A DNA stretch of 64,000 bases. It comes from Amycolatopsis sacchari (lineage in GTDB: Bacteria > Actinomycetota > Actinomycetes > Mycobacteriales > Pseudonocardiaceae). This document shows, piece by piece, positions 44,301 to 51,680 of this stretch. How positions within the stretch are numbered: the stretch's first letter is position 1; each line of letters begins with the position of its first letter. The translations under genes were made by a program, and so were the position numbers. The stretch lies in assembly GCF_900114035.1 (NCBI RefSeq), contig NZ_FORP01000019.1, positions 1 through 64,000 on the forward strand, written 5' to 3'. A model generated the notes under the pieces. The model had not been told where the DNA came from. It saw nothing but the letters and a program-made list of their open reading frames with translations, and made no database searches.

Positions 44301-45966
44301 TGAACAACCCGCGGTCGGGGATCGTGCCGCCCGAGGTGACGGCCAGCCGCTGCGAGCCCGGTCGCCCCCGCAGCTCACCCGTCACCCTGTCCCACGTGAT
44401 CCGGGGCCGCAGCTCGCCGAACTCCTCGCTCGGATACCGGCCGGCGAGCATGTCCAGCACCGCGAGCAGCGCGTCGTCGGGCAGCGCGGCGAACGGGGCG
44501 GCCCGGCGGACGAGGGCGCCCAGCTCCTCCACCGTCCACGGTTCGAGTGCGACCATGGACACGACGTGCTGGGCCAGCACGTCGAGCGGGTTGCGGGGAT
44601 ACCGGACCGCTTCGATGGCCCCGCTCGTCATGCGCTCGGACACCACCGCGCACGACACGAGATCTCCCCGGAACTTGGGGAACATCACGCCGGTGGACAC
44701 CGCGCCGACGTGGTGCCCGGCCCGGCCGACGCGCTGCAGCCCGGACGCGACCGTGGGCGGCGCCTCGATCTGCACCACGAGGTCGACCGCGCCCATGTCG
44801 ATGCCGAGCTCCAGCGAGGACGTCGCGACGACGCACGGCAGCCGCCCCGACTTCAGCTCCTCCTCGACGTGGGTGCGCTGCTCGCGCGACATGGAGCCGT
44901 GGTGCGCCCGCGCGACGGTGACCTCGGCGCCCGTGGTGTGCCCCGAGCCGCCGATCGCCTCGGCCGGGAACTGTTGCCCCGGCTCGAGTTCCGTCTGCTC
45001 GGCCGCCAGCTCGTTGAGCCTCGCGGTGAGCCGTTCGGTGAGCCGCCGGGAGTTCGCGAAGACGATCGTGGACCGGTGCTCGCGGATCAGTTCGAGCACC
45101 CGTTCCTCGACTGCCGGCCAGATCGAGGGCCTGCGCACGGCCGCGCCCGCGATCTCCTCGTTGGTCCCGATCCCGCCCTCCGACGGCAACGGCAGCGCGT
45201 CGAGCGGAGTGGGCGGGGGAGCGTCCAGGTTCGCCATGTCCTCGACCGGGACCTCGACCCGCACCTCGATCGTCTTCAGCGGTTTCGGCTGCACCACCCG
45301 CACCGGGCGCCCGCCGCCGAGGAACGCGCTCACCTCGTCGACCGGGCGGACCGTCGCGGACAGGCCGATGCGCTGAGCCGGGCGGGGCAGCAGCGCGTCC
45401 AGCCTTTCCAGTGACAGCGCGAGGTGCGCGCCGCGTTTCGAGCCGGCGACCGCGTGCACCTCGTCGACGATCACCGTCTCCACGCCCCGCAGCGACTCGC
45501 GCGCCGACGAGGTGAGGATGAGGAACAGCGATTCCGGCGTGGTGACCAGGATGTCCGGCGGGGTGCGGGCGAAGGACCGCCGGTCGGCGGCCGGCGTGTC
45601 CCCCGTGCGCATGCCCACCGTGATCTCCGGTGGCTCCTGCCCCAGCCTGCGCGCGGCCTGCGACATGCCGGCGAGCGGAGCACGGAGGTTCCGCTGCACG
45701 TCGACGGCCAGCGCCTTGAGCGGGGACACGTACAGCACCCGACAGCGCTTCGCCGGGGTCTCCGGCGGCGGACCCACGGCGAGCCGGTCCAGCGCCCAGA
45801 GGAACGCCGCGAGGGTCTTGCCGGACCCCGTCGGCGCCACGACCAGCGCGTGCTCACCCGCCTGCGCCGCCTCCCACGCCCCGGCCTGGGCTTCGGTGGG
45901 CGCGGCGAACGCCCCCGCGAACCAGTCCCTGGTCGCGGGGGAGAACGAGTCGAGCACTCCGGTCAC
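41350..45966 (-). CDS. lhr: Lhr-type ATP-dependent DNA helicase
   Basis: A very large superfamily 2 helicase (1538 residues from the GTG at 45966). Walker A is in APTGSGKTLAAFLWALD, the DEVH box in VIVDEVHAVAGSKRGAHLAL and motif VI in SGLQRVGRAGHHVG. The Lhr-core winged helix, beta-barrel and long C-terminal region follow. Mycobacterial Lhr is a 3'-5' translocase induced by DNA damage. The frame is open to a TTG at 45996 with two ATG codons at 45978 and 45975, but these overlap a RecA-NDp-type promoter. The GTG seven bases after its -10 fits a leaderless start. Confidence 0.93.
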   Translation of the reverse strand: MTGVLDSFSPATRDWFAGAFAAPTEAQAGAWEAAQAGEHALVVAPTGSGKTLAAFLWALDRLAVGPPPETPAKRCRVLYVSPLKALAVDVQRNLRAPLAGMSQAARRLGQEPPEITVGMRTGDTPAADRRSFARTPPDILVTTPESLFLILTSSARESLRGVETVIVDEVHAVAGSKRGAHLALSLERLDALLPRPAQRIGLSATVRPVDEVSAFLGGGRPVRVVQPKPLKTIEVRVEVPVEDMANLDAPPPTPLDALPLPSEGGIGTNEEIAGAAVRRPSIWPAVEERVLELIREHRSTIVFANSRRLTERLTARLNELAAEQTELEPGQQFPAEAIGGSGHTTGAEVTVARAHHGSMSREQRTHVEEELKSGRLPCVVATSSLELGIDMGAVDLVVQIEAPPTVASGLQRVGRAGHHVGAVSTGVMFPKFRGDLVSCAVVSERMTSGAIEAVRYPRNPLDVLAQHVVSMVALEPWTVEELGALVRRAAPFAALPDDALLAVLDMLAGRYPSEEFGELRPRITWDRVTGELRGRPGSQRLAVTSGGTIPDRGLFTVMTPGGEGQAGSRVGELDEEMVYESRVGDTILLGTSSWRITDITHDRVIVVPAPGEPARMPFWKGDAPGRPLELGRALGAFVREVSSVDSEKARARAEAAGLDERACDNLLTYLEEQRAATRHVPNDRTILLERFRDELGDWRIVLHSPFGAQVNAPWALAIAARLRENRGVDAQVMHSDDGIVLRLPDALDDDGGEVTITAEDVLIDPEEVEQLIVAEVGGSALFAARFRECAARSLLLPRRDPRRRTPLWQQRQRASQLLAVAAKYERFPVVLEAMRECLQDVYDVGGLRELMMDVRSRRVRVVEVETPAASPFARSLMFGYVGMFLYETDAPLAERRAAALALDSALLAELLGTEAIRELLDPEVVAEVERSLQRLEPDRHARNAEDAADLLRFLGDLSAEEAAARGIEQSWLTDLVGQRRAIPVRIAGEERYLAIEDAGRVRDALGVALPIGVPEAFTEPVADPLGDLLARYARTHGPFPARQAAERFGLGTAVVAGVLDRLTAEGRLVRGELSPVGHPDTHGAGVEYCDAAVLRRLRRASLARLRAEVEPVEPAALGRFLPSWHGIGARMRAAPTADDVLSVIEQLAGAPLPASAVESLILPSRLPGYYPALLDELTTAGEVTWAGCGALAGGDGWVALAPADVADLLLPEIEENAPASPLHAAILSTLEGGALFFRQLVDRVTLLVDKAPADGEVVAALWDLVWAGHVTGDTLGPLRALVSGRGATHKPRQSAPRGRYARMRAGRPAMPSRTGPPTVAGRWGLTPLRESDPTRRTHARTEAFLERHGVLTRGALETERVTGGFSGIYKVLRGMEDSGQVIRGYVIEGLGAAQFAARGAVDRLRALSDTAGGRKPVDAVVLAATDPAQPYGAALAWPPPTGETKHRPARKAGALVVLVDGLPVLYVERGGKSLLSFTDDDAALRSAAQALSRAVREGWLGQLAVQRADGEQALTSALADVLRDAGFRATPKGLRLRA

Positions 45967-45973
45967 GTTCTCC

Positions 45974-45996
45974 ATCATGACCCGACCCACCGACAA
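45974..45996 (-). promoter_or_regulatory. RecA-NDp/PafBC-type promoter of lhr
   Basis: On the minus strand TTGTCGGTG (45996-45988), eight bases (45987-45980) and CATGAT (45979-45974) match the mycobacterial RecA-NDp consensus tTGTCRgtg-N8-TAnnnT, with an exact first element and a relaxed -10. The GTG at 45966 follows seven bases later. Confidence 0.65.
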
Positions 45997-46078
45997 TTTT
46001 TCGCGGGTCCGCGTCCGCGACCCCCCTTCCGCATGACAGCATCAGGTCCCGACCTGGGCGGATGGCGAGGGGGAGAGC

Positions 46079-47839
46079 GTGCGGATCCTGTCGGTGGACC
46101 TGGGGACGTCCAACACGGTCGCCGTCCTGTCGGCCCACGGCATGCCGCCCCGCGTGGTCGAGGTGGACGGTTCGGCGACCATGCCCTCCGCGGTGTTCGC
46201 GGCGGAGGACGGCACCCTCGTCGTCGGCCGGGACGCCGAGCGCCGCGCCCGCCTCGACCCGGCGAGGTTCGAGCCCAACCCGAAGCGTCGCGTCGACGAG
46301 CAGACCCTGTTGCTGGGGCAGGACGTCGTGCCGGTCAACGAAGCGCTCGCCGCCGTGCTGCGCCGGGTGCTGGACGAGACCACACGCCAGCTCGGCGGAG
46401 AACAACTCGATGAGCTGCGCTTGACTCACCCGGCCGAGTGGGGGCAGCCGCGACGCACCGTGCTGATGACCGCGGTCCGCCTCGCGGGGTACGCCGGACC
46501 GGTACACCTCGTACCCGAACCGGTGGCCGCGGCCGCGCACTTCGCGTCCTTCCCGGGCCGCGGGCTCGCGCCCGGCCAGGCCCTCGCCGTGTACGACTTG
46601 GGGGCGGGCACGTTCGACGTCGCGGTCGTCGGCGCGGGCCCGAACGGGTTCGCCGTGCTGGCCGAAAACGGCCTTCCCGACCTCGGCGGGCTCGACGTCG
46701 ACCAGGCGCTGATGGTGCACGTCGGCAGGGAGGTGTCCCACCGCGACCCGCAGCGCTGGCAGCGGCTGCTCCGCCCGGAGTCCACCGCGGACCGGCGCAC
46801 CCGCCGTGCGCTCCAGGAGGACGTGAAGGCGGCGAAGGAGGCGCTGTCCCGGCTGCCGCAGACCGAGGTGCCGATGCCGGAACCGTTCACGGACGTGCTG
46901 GTCACCCGCGGCGAGCTGGAGGCGCTGGTCCGCCCGGCGCTGCTGCGCAGCGTCGAACTGCTGTCCAGGACCGTGGCCGCGGCGGGCCTGACCCCCGACC
47001 GGCTGGCCGGCATCTACCTCGTCGGCGGCGCGAGCAGGTTGCCGCTGGTCGGGTCGATGATCGCCGAGCACCTCGGGGTGGTGCCCGTCAGCCTGGACCA
47101 GCCGGAGACCGCCGTGGCCTTCGGCGCGCACCACGTCCACGGCGAGGGCATCGGCGGCCGGACGCAGCAGGTTCCACCCCCGCCCGTCGCCCCGCCGCCC
47201 GTTCCCCCGATGGTGTTCCCGACGGGTTTTCCCAGCTACCCGGCACCGGTGAAGCGGAGCAGGAAGAAGCCGGTGCTCGCGGCCGTCGCGGTGGTCGCGG
47301 TCCTGGTCGCGGCCGGGCTGACGTACCTGTTGTGGCCGTCGGGTGCCTCGGTGACCACGTACAGCGCGCAGGAGTGCGCCCGGCCGGGCGCGCCCGACGG
47401 ACAGGGCTTCACCGGCTGCCTGCGCCAGCTGGCGGGCACCATCGCGGACACGTCGCAGTGCACGCCCGGCGCGGGCAGCGGCGACATCGCGCCGCCGGCG
47501 AGCCAGCGGCTCGGCGTGCTCGTCACGTGCTCGGCCCCCGCGCTCGCCGGGGCGCAGGTCACCTACGTGCACGGCAGTTCGGCGGCCGATGTGAAGGAGT
47601 ACACCGACCGGCTGCTCACCTCGGTGGGCGGCGACCAGGTCCAGGCGCGGTGGCAGGGCAACGCGCTGACCGGCACGTACTCCGCCGCGGGTGGGAAGTC
47701 GGCGTCGGTGCTGGTCTTCACGGTCGCCGACCGGCCGCTGGCCGGGGTGGTCTACCAGAAGGCGGGCAGCGGGCAGCAGGCGTCGAGCGCGTCCCAGCTG
47801 GCCGACTACTTCGAACGGACGGTCCAGCCGGGCACGTGA
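46079..47839 (+). CDS. Membrane-anchored Hsp70-like protein
   Basis: 586 residues. The N-terminal actin-like ATPase of the Hsp70 family occupies about 1-355 (VDLGTSNTVAVL phosphate 1, VYDLGAGTFDVAVV phosphate 2, GIYLVGGASRLPLV adenosine). There is no normal DnaK substrate-binding domain. Instead a Pro-rich linker (365-392), a basic stretch KRSRKK, a single transmembrane helix (about 397-419) and an extracytoplasmic region of about 165 residues with three cysteines follow. This layout resembles receptor kinases more than chaperones. The GTG is preceded by GAGGGGGAGAGC. Function unknown. Confidence 0.88.
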   Translation: MRILSVDLGTSNTVAVLSAHGMPPRVVEVDGSATMPSAVFAAEDGTLVVGRDAERRARLDPARFEPNPKRRVDEQTLLLGQDVVPVNEALAAVLRRVLDETTRQLGGEQLDELRLTHPAEWGQPRRTVLMTAVRLAGYAGPVHLVPEPVAAAAHFASFPGRGLAPGQALAVYDLGAGTFDVAVVGAGPNGFAVLAENGLPDLGGLDVDQALMVHVGREVSHRDPQRWQRLLRPESTADRRTRRALQEDVKAAKEALSRLPQTEVPMPEPFTDVLVTRGELEALVRPALLRSVELLSRTVAAAGLTPDRLAGIYLVGGASRLPLVGSMIAEHLGVVPVSLDQPETAVAFGAHHVHGEGIGGRTQQVPPPPVAPPPVPPMVFPTGFPSYPAPVKRSRKKPVLAAVAVVAVLVAAGLTYLLWPSGASVTTYSAQECARPGAPDGQGFTGCLRQLAGTIADTSQCTPGAGSGDIAPPASQRLGVLVTCSAPALAGAQVTYVHGSSAADVKEYTDRLLTSVGGDQVQARWQGNALTGTYSAAGGKSASVLVFTVADRPLAGVVYQKAGSGQQASSASQLADYFERTVQPGT

Positions 47840-47935
47840 TCACTTGCGCCGCATGCCCCACAGCGCGCGCAGCGCGACCACGAGGGCCCCGAGGAGCACG
47901 GCGATCGAGGCGATGGTGAGCGCGGTCTGGCTCAT
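47840..47935 (-). CDS. 31-residue single-helix membrane protein
   Basis: A short frame that reads MSQTALTIASIAVLLGALVV, then ALRALWGMRRK and stop: one hydrophobic helix with a basic C-terminus. Its stop codon overlaps nothing and lies directly beside the Hsp70-like gene's stop. The start has a leaderless -10 TACCGT six bases upstream, sharing its TA with the DUF3046 promoter. I do not recognise a family. The promoter symmetry is the main reason to believe it. Confidence 0.6.
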   Translation of the reverse strand: MSQTALTIASIAVLLGALVVALRALWGMRRK

Positions 47936-47941
47936 GTGCCC

Positions 47942-47951
47942 ACGGTAGCCT
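47942..47951. promoter_or_regulatory. Bidirectional leaderless promoter (small membrane protein / DUF3046)
   Basis: Plus strand: TAGCCT (47946-47951), seven bases, ATG at 47959. Minus strand: TACCGT (47947-47942), six bases, ATG at 47935. The -10 boxes share the TA at 47946-47947, and the start codons are 23 bp apart, the same geometry as at 19457-19466. Confidence 0.6.
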
Positions 47952-47958
47952 GGGCACG

Positions 47959-48153
47959 ATGCGAATTACCGTCTTCCGAAGGCTGATGGCCGACGAGTTC
48001 GGGCCCGGCCGGGCCGAGGTGCTGGCGAAGGACCACGTGTTCAGCGCGCTGGGCGGGCGGACCGTCGAGCAGGCGCTGGCCGCCGGGATCCCCGCCAAGG
48101 AGATCTGGCGCGAGGTGTGCGTGGCGTTCGACGTGCCCGCCGAGCGCCGGTGA
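47959..48153 (+). CDS. DUF3046 family protein
   Basis: A 64-residue protein (MRITVFRRLMADEFGPGRAE and onward, ending VCVAFDVPAERR) of the DUF3046 family, which is found immediately upstream of recA in actinobacteria (Rv2738c in M. tuberculosis). Function is unknown. The start is fixed by a leaderless -10. Confidence 0.88.
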   Translation: MRITVFRRLMADEFGPGRAEVLAKDHVFSALGGRTVEQALAAGIPAKEIWREVCVAFDVPAERR

Positions 48154-48199
48154 GCCCGCGACCGGGAAAAACCGTGCCGAAGGTGTGTCAGTCCTTGCC

Positions 48200-48215
48200 T
48201 CGAACACGTGTTCGG
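48200..48215. promoter_or_regulatory. LexA (SOS) box of recA
   Basis: TCGAACACGTGTTCGG matches TCGAAC-N4-GTTCGA at all but the last base. TTGCCT (48195-48200) overlaps its left edge as a possible -35. Confidence 0.85.
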
Positions 48216-48273
48216 CTATCGTGTTGTCCACAGAGGGGTCAGCTGTCCACAGATCGGCCGTCGCGATCAGGAA

Positions 48274-48296
48274 TTGTCGGACCCCGCCCGTAGTGT
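48274..48296 (+). promoter_or_regulatory. RecA-NDp/PafBC-type promoter of recA
   Basis: TTGTCGGAC (48274-48282), eight bases (48283-48290), TAGTGT (48291-48296) match the LexA-independent mycobacterial promoter consensus tTGTCRgtg-N8-TAnnnT. It lies 65 bp upstream of the recA ATG and 58 bp downstream of the SOS box. Confidence 0.8.
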
Positions 48297-48360
48297 CGGG
48301 CCCAACAGCTCAAAACCCGAGACAAGCCCTACCGGCTTCCGACCGACGAGGTGGATTTCA

Positions 48361-49404
48361 ATGCCCGCAGCAGCCCCCGACAAGGACAAGGCCCTCGAGC
48401 TCGCGCTCGCGCAGATCGACAAGCAGTACGGCAAGGGGTCGGTGATGCGCCTCGGTGACGAGGGGCGCGCGCCGATCGAGGTCATCCCCACCGGCGCGAT
48501 CGCGCTGGACATCGCGCTCGGCATCGGGGGCCTGCCCCGCGGCCGGATCGTGGAGATCTACGGCCCGGAGTCCTCCGGTAAGACCACCGTGGCCCTGCAC
48601 GCCGTGGCCAACGCGCAGAAGGCGGGCGGCATCGCGGCGTTCATCGACGCCGAGCACGCGCTCGACCCGGAGTACGCCAAGGCGCTGGGCGTGGACACCG
48701 ACGCGCTGCTGGTCTCCCAGCCCGACACCGGTGAGCAGGCGCTGGAGATCGCCGACATGCTGATCCGCTCCGGCGCGCTGGACATCCTGGTCATCGACTC
48801 GGTGGCCGCGCTCGTGCCCCGCGCCGAGATCGAGGGCGAGATGGGTGACTCGCACGTGGGTCTGCAGGCCCGGCTGATGAGCCAGGCGCTGCGGAAGATC
48901 ACCGGTGCGCTGTCCAACTCCGGCACCACGGCGATCTTCATCAACCAGCTGCGTGAGAAGGTCGGCGTGATGTTCGGGTCCCCCGAGACCACGACCGGTG
49001 GTAAGGCGCTGAAGTTCTACGCCTCCGTGCGGCTCGACGTCCGCCGCATCGAGACGCTGAAGGACAGCGGCGAGGCCGTCGGTAACCGGACCCGCGTGAA
49101 GGTCGTCAAGAACAAGGTCGCGCCGCCGTTCAAGCAGGCCGAGTTCGACATCCTGTACGGCCAGGGTGTGTCCCGCGAGGGCTCGCTCATCGACATGGGT
49201 GTGGATCAGGGCATCCTGCGCAAGTCGGGCGCCTGGTACACCTACGAGGGCGACCAGCTGGGCCAGGGCAAGGAGAACGCGCGGAAGTTCCTGCGCGACA
49301 ACCCGGACATCGCGAACGAGATCGAGAAGCGGATCAAGGAGAAGCTCGGTATCGGCGCCCAGGTCGACGCGGAGGACGCCGCCCCGGCTCCCGTGGAGTT
49401 CTGA
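48361..49404 (+). CDS. recA: Recombinase RecA
   Basis: A 347-residue strand-exchange protein and LexA coprotease. Walker A is GPESSGKT (68-75); [31 protein letters not shown] spans Walker B and loop L1, and [20 protein letters not shown] spans motif L2. The ATG at 48361 gives the usual short N-terminus. The frame extends upstream through the promoter and was trimmed. No intein is present, unlike M. tuberculosis RecA. Controlled by the LexA box and the RecA-NDp promoter upstream. recX follows after 215 bp. Confidence 0.99.
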   Translation: MPAAAPDKDKALELALAQIDKQYGKGSVMRLGDEGRAPIEVIPTGAIALDIALGIGGLPRGRIVEIYGPESSGKTTVALHAVANAQKAGGIAAFIDAEHALDPEYAKALGVDTDALLVSQPDTGEQALEIADMLIRSGALDILVIDSVAALVPRAEIEGEMGDSHVGLQARLMSQALRKITGALSNSGTTAIFINQLREKVGVMFGSPETTTGGKALKFYASVRLDVRRIETLKDSGEAVGNRTRVKVVKNKVAPPFKQAEFDILYGQGVSREGSLIDMGVDQGILRKSGAWYTYEGDQLGQGKENARKFLRDNPDIANEIEKRIKEKLGIGAQVDAEDAAPAPVEF

Positions 49405-49619
49405 GCCGCGAGGGCTGCCGGTTTGCCGGTGGCTCCCGTTCGCCGAGGGCGGCAGGTGCCCGCGAGCCCGGGTTTCGCGAGCAGCGGTTGTCGGCCGCGG
49501 TGTTCGGGGCCATGGGTCTCGGGGGTGAGCTGCGCGCTGGGCCAGTCCGGGGAACAGCGGGTGCTGTCTTCCGGACGGCCTGGCACGGCGGGGGAGGTGC
49601 CGCAGACTGAGGGAGGGGT

Positions 49620-50156
49620 ATGCCGAAGATCGATCCTGCCGAGCTGTCGCCGGAAGAGGCGTGGAAGAAGGCGAAGGAGATCTGCTTCGACCTGCTCGCC
49701 ATCCGCGCCCGGACCAAGGACGAGCTTCGGCAGGCGCTGCGCCGCAAGGGTTTCGACGAGGAGCTCAGGGAGCGCCTGCTCGGCAAGCTCGACAGCTCGG
49801 GCCTGGTGGACGACGCCGCGTTCGCCGAGCAGTGGGTGCGGTCACGGCACACCTACCAGGGGCTGGCCCGCACCGCGCTCGTCGCCGAACTCAAGCGCAA
49901 GGGGGTCGACGGGGAGGTCGCCGCGCAGGCTGCCGGGGAGATCGACCGCGAGTCCGAGGAGCAAAAGGCCCGTGAGCTGGTCCGCAAACGCCTGCGCTCG
50001 ATGACGGCGGTCGACGAGCAGACGGCCATCCGGCGCCTGCTGGGCACGTTGGCGCGCAAGGGTTACCCGCAGGGGCTGGCGTACTCGGTGGTCCGTGACG
50101 AGTTGCGGAAGGCCGGTGCCGAATCCACGCCGCTTGACGACGCCATCCCGGACTGA
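49620..50156 (+). CDS. recX: Regulatory protein RecX
   Basis: A 178-residue helical-repeat protein that inhibits RecA filaments. AKEICFDLLAIRARTKDELRQALRRKGF is the first three-helix repeat, and LVDDAAFAEQWVRSRHTYQGLARTALVAEL the second. The ribosome-binding site GGGAGGGG supports the ATG. In actinobacteria recX often overlaps recA, but here 215 bp separate them. That gap holds no clear promoter or terminator, so recX is probably still cotranscribed. Confidence 0.95.
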   Translation: MPKIDPAELSPEEAWKKAKEICFDLLAIRARTKDELRQALRRKGFDEELRERLLGKLDSSGLVDDAAFAEQWVRSRHTYQGLARTALVAELKRKGVDGEVAAQAAGEIDRESEEQKARELVRKRLRSMTAVDEQTAIRRLLGTLARKGYPQGLAYSVVRDELRKAGAESTPLDDAIPD

Positions 50157-50206
50157 GCCTGCTCCGGCTTGAGGCGCGGCTGCGGATGGCTCTGGCGCGA
50201 GGAGCC

Positions 50207-50229
50207 GCGGGGTGTCCCCGCTGTTTCTG
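50207..50229. terminator. Weak hairpin between recX and the convergent LMF gene
   Basis: GCGGGG (50207-50212) pairs with CCCCGC (50216-50221) around TGT, followed by TGTTTCTGG. Possible but weak termination site for recX. Confidence 0.35.
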
Positions 50230-50237
50230 GCCGTGAG

Positions 50238-51680
50238 CTACTCGGCCGCGACGGCGGTGCCGTCGGGGCCGAGGCGTCCGGCTTTGAGTGCGCGGCCGAC
50301 GGGTTCGCGCACCCACCAGTCGCCGGTCTCGCGGTGCTCCTGGGGTGTGGTGAACCGGTAGCGGAACAGGCGTGCGCGCAGGTACGTGGGGCGCCGGCCG
50401 TCGAACGGATCGCGTCGGAGGAGTTTGAGCGTGGCCCGGTCGGCGGCGAGCAGTTTCTCGGCGAGCGGTTGCAGCCAGGAATCGGAGTACTGGGAGGACA
50501 ACGAAGCGAACCACATCAGCCAGTCGAGTCGCAGGTGGTACGGCGCGAACTGGCGCGGCCAGCGGCGGAGGTTCCCGGGCTTGCCCTTGAACTCGTACTC
50601 GTGCCACACCGTGTCCGGCGTGAGTTCGGGTTCCTCGGTGGCCTCGATGATCACCTCGTGCCGGGTTTTCGTGATGCTGCCGAAGGCGCCGTAGGTGTTG
50701 ACCAGGTGGAGCCGGTCGAAGCTGTAGTTCATCAGCTGGCTTCGGGAGATCAGGTTGCGCGCCGGCCGGTAGCTGAGCACGAGCACGAGTGCGGTCACGG
50801 CGAGCACGAGTACCCGGAACCACAAGGGCGGTTCTGTCAGTGGTGGCGGGGTGAACGGCAGCAGGTGACTGTCCAAAGCGGACACCGCGATGGTGATCGT
50901 GAGGAAGTTCAGCCACGAGAAGTTCCCGCTGATCACCAGCCACAGCTGCGTCACGATCATGATCAGTGCCGCGATGCCTGCCGCCGGTTGCGGAGCGAAC
51001 AGTGCGAACGGGACGATCAGCTGGGTGAAGTGGCTCGCCAGCACCTCGGCTTTGTGCAGCGGTTTGGGCAGGTGGTGGAAGTACCAGCTCAGTGGGCCGG
51101 GCATGGGCTGGGTTTCGTGGTGGTAGTACAGGCACGTCAGGTCCCGCCAGCACCGGTCGCCGCGTAGCTTGATCATCCCGGCGCCGAACTCCAGCCGGAA
51201 CAACACCCACAGCAGCAACCACAGCACGGGGACCGGCGCCGCCATGTCCGCCGGTCCGAGGAAGATCGCGAGAAACCCGGTCTCCAGCAACAGGGATTCC
51301 CAGCCGAAGGAGTACCAGATCTGTCCGACGTTGACGATCGACTGGTACAGCACCCACGGCACGGCCCACACGACGAGCGACACCCACAGCGACGCCGAAT
51401 CGGTCAGCCCGAGCACGAGGACCGCGGAAACCGCGACGCCGATCCAGGCGACGGACGCGAAGAACGTGTCGGAGTAGTAGAGCTGGAAGATGCTGGGCGC
51501 CCGCCGGAACGGCACCCGCGCGACGAACTTCGGTATCGGCAACAACCCGCGCGCGCCGAGCAACGCCCGGAACTGGTTGGCGGCCACCAAGAAGGCGACG
51601 AGGTACAGGGCGGCGAGCATCCGCTGGAACGCCAGTTTCGACGCCCAGTAGTCGGGGTCGGTGAACCAAGCCCATCCCAC
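50238..51680 (-). CDS. Lipase maturation factor family membrane protein
   Basis: A 480-residue polytopic protein of the LMF1-like family. YFHHLPKPLHKAEVLASHFTQ, FGAGMIKLRGDRCWRDLTCL and the C-terminal YEFKGKPGNLRRWPRQFAPYHLRLDW are conserved family features. Human LMF1 assists lipase folding in the ER, and bacterial members have no known role. The GTG at 51680 has a leaderless -10 TAGCCT (51693-51688). The open frame continues upstream into the repeat array and was trimmed there. Confidence 0.9.
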   Translation of the reverse strand: MGWAWFTDPDYWASKLAFQRMLAALYLVAFLVAANQFRALLGARGLLPIPKFVARVPFRRAPSIFQLYYSDTFFASVAWIGVAVSAVLVLGLTDSASLWVSLVVWAVPWVLYQSIVNVGQIWYSFGWESLLLETGFLAIFLGPADMAAPVPVLWLLLWVLFRLEFGAGMIKLRGDRCWRDLTCLYYHHETQPMPGPLSWYFHHLPKPLHKAEVLASHFTQLIVPFALFAPQPAAGIAALIMIVTQLWLVISGNFSWLNFLTITIAVSALDSHLLPFTPPPLTEPPLWFRVLVLAVTALVLVLSYRPARNLISRSQLMNYSFDRLHLVNTYGAFGSITKTRHEVIIEATEEPELTPDTVWHEYEFKGKPGNLRRWPRQFAPYHLRLDWLMWFASLSSQYSDSWLQPLAEKLLAADRATLKLLRRDPFDGRRPTYLRARLFRYRFTTPQEHRETGDWWVREPVGRALKAGRLGPDGTAVAAE

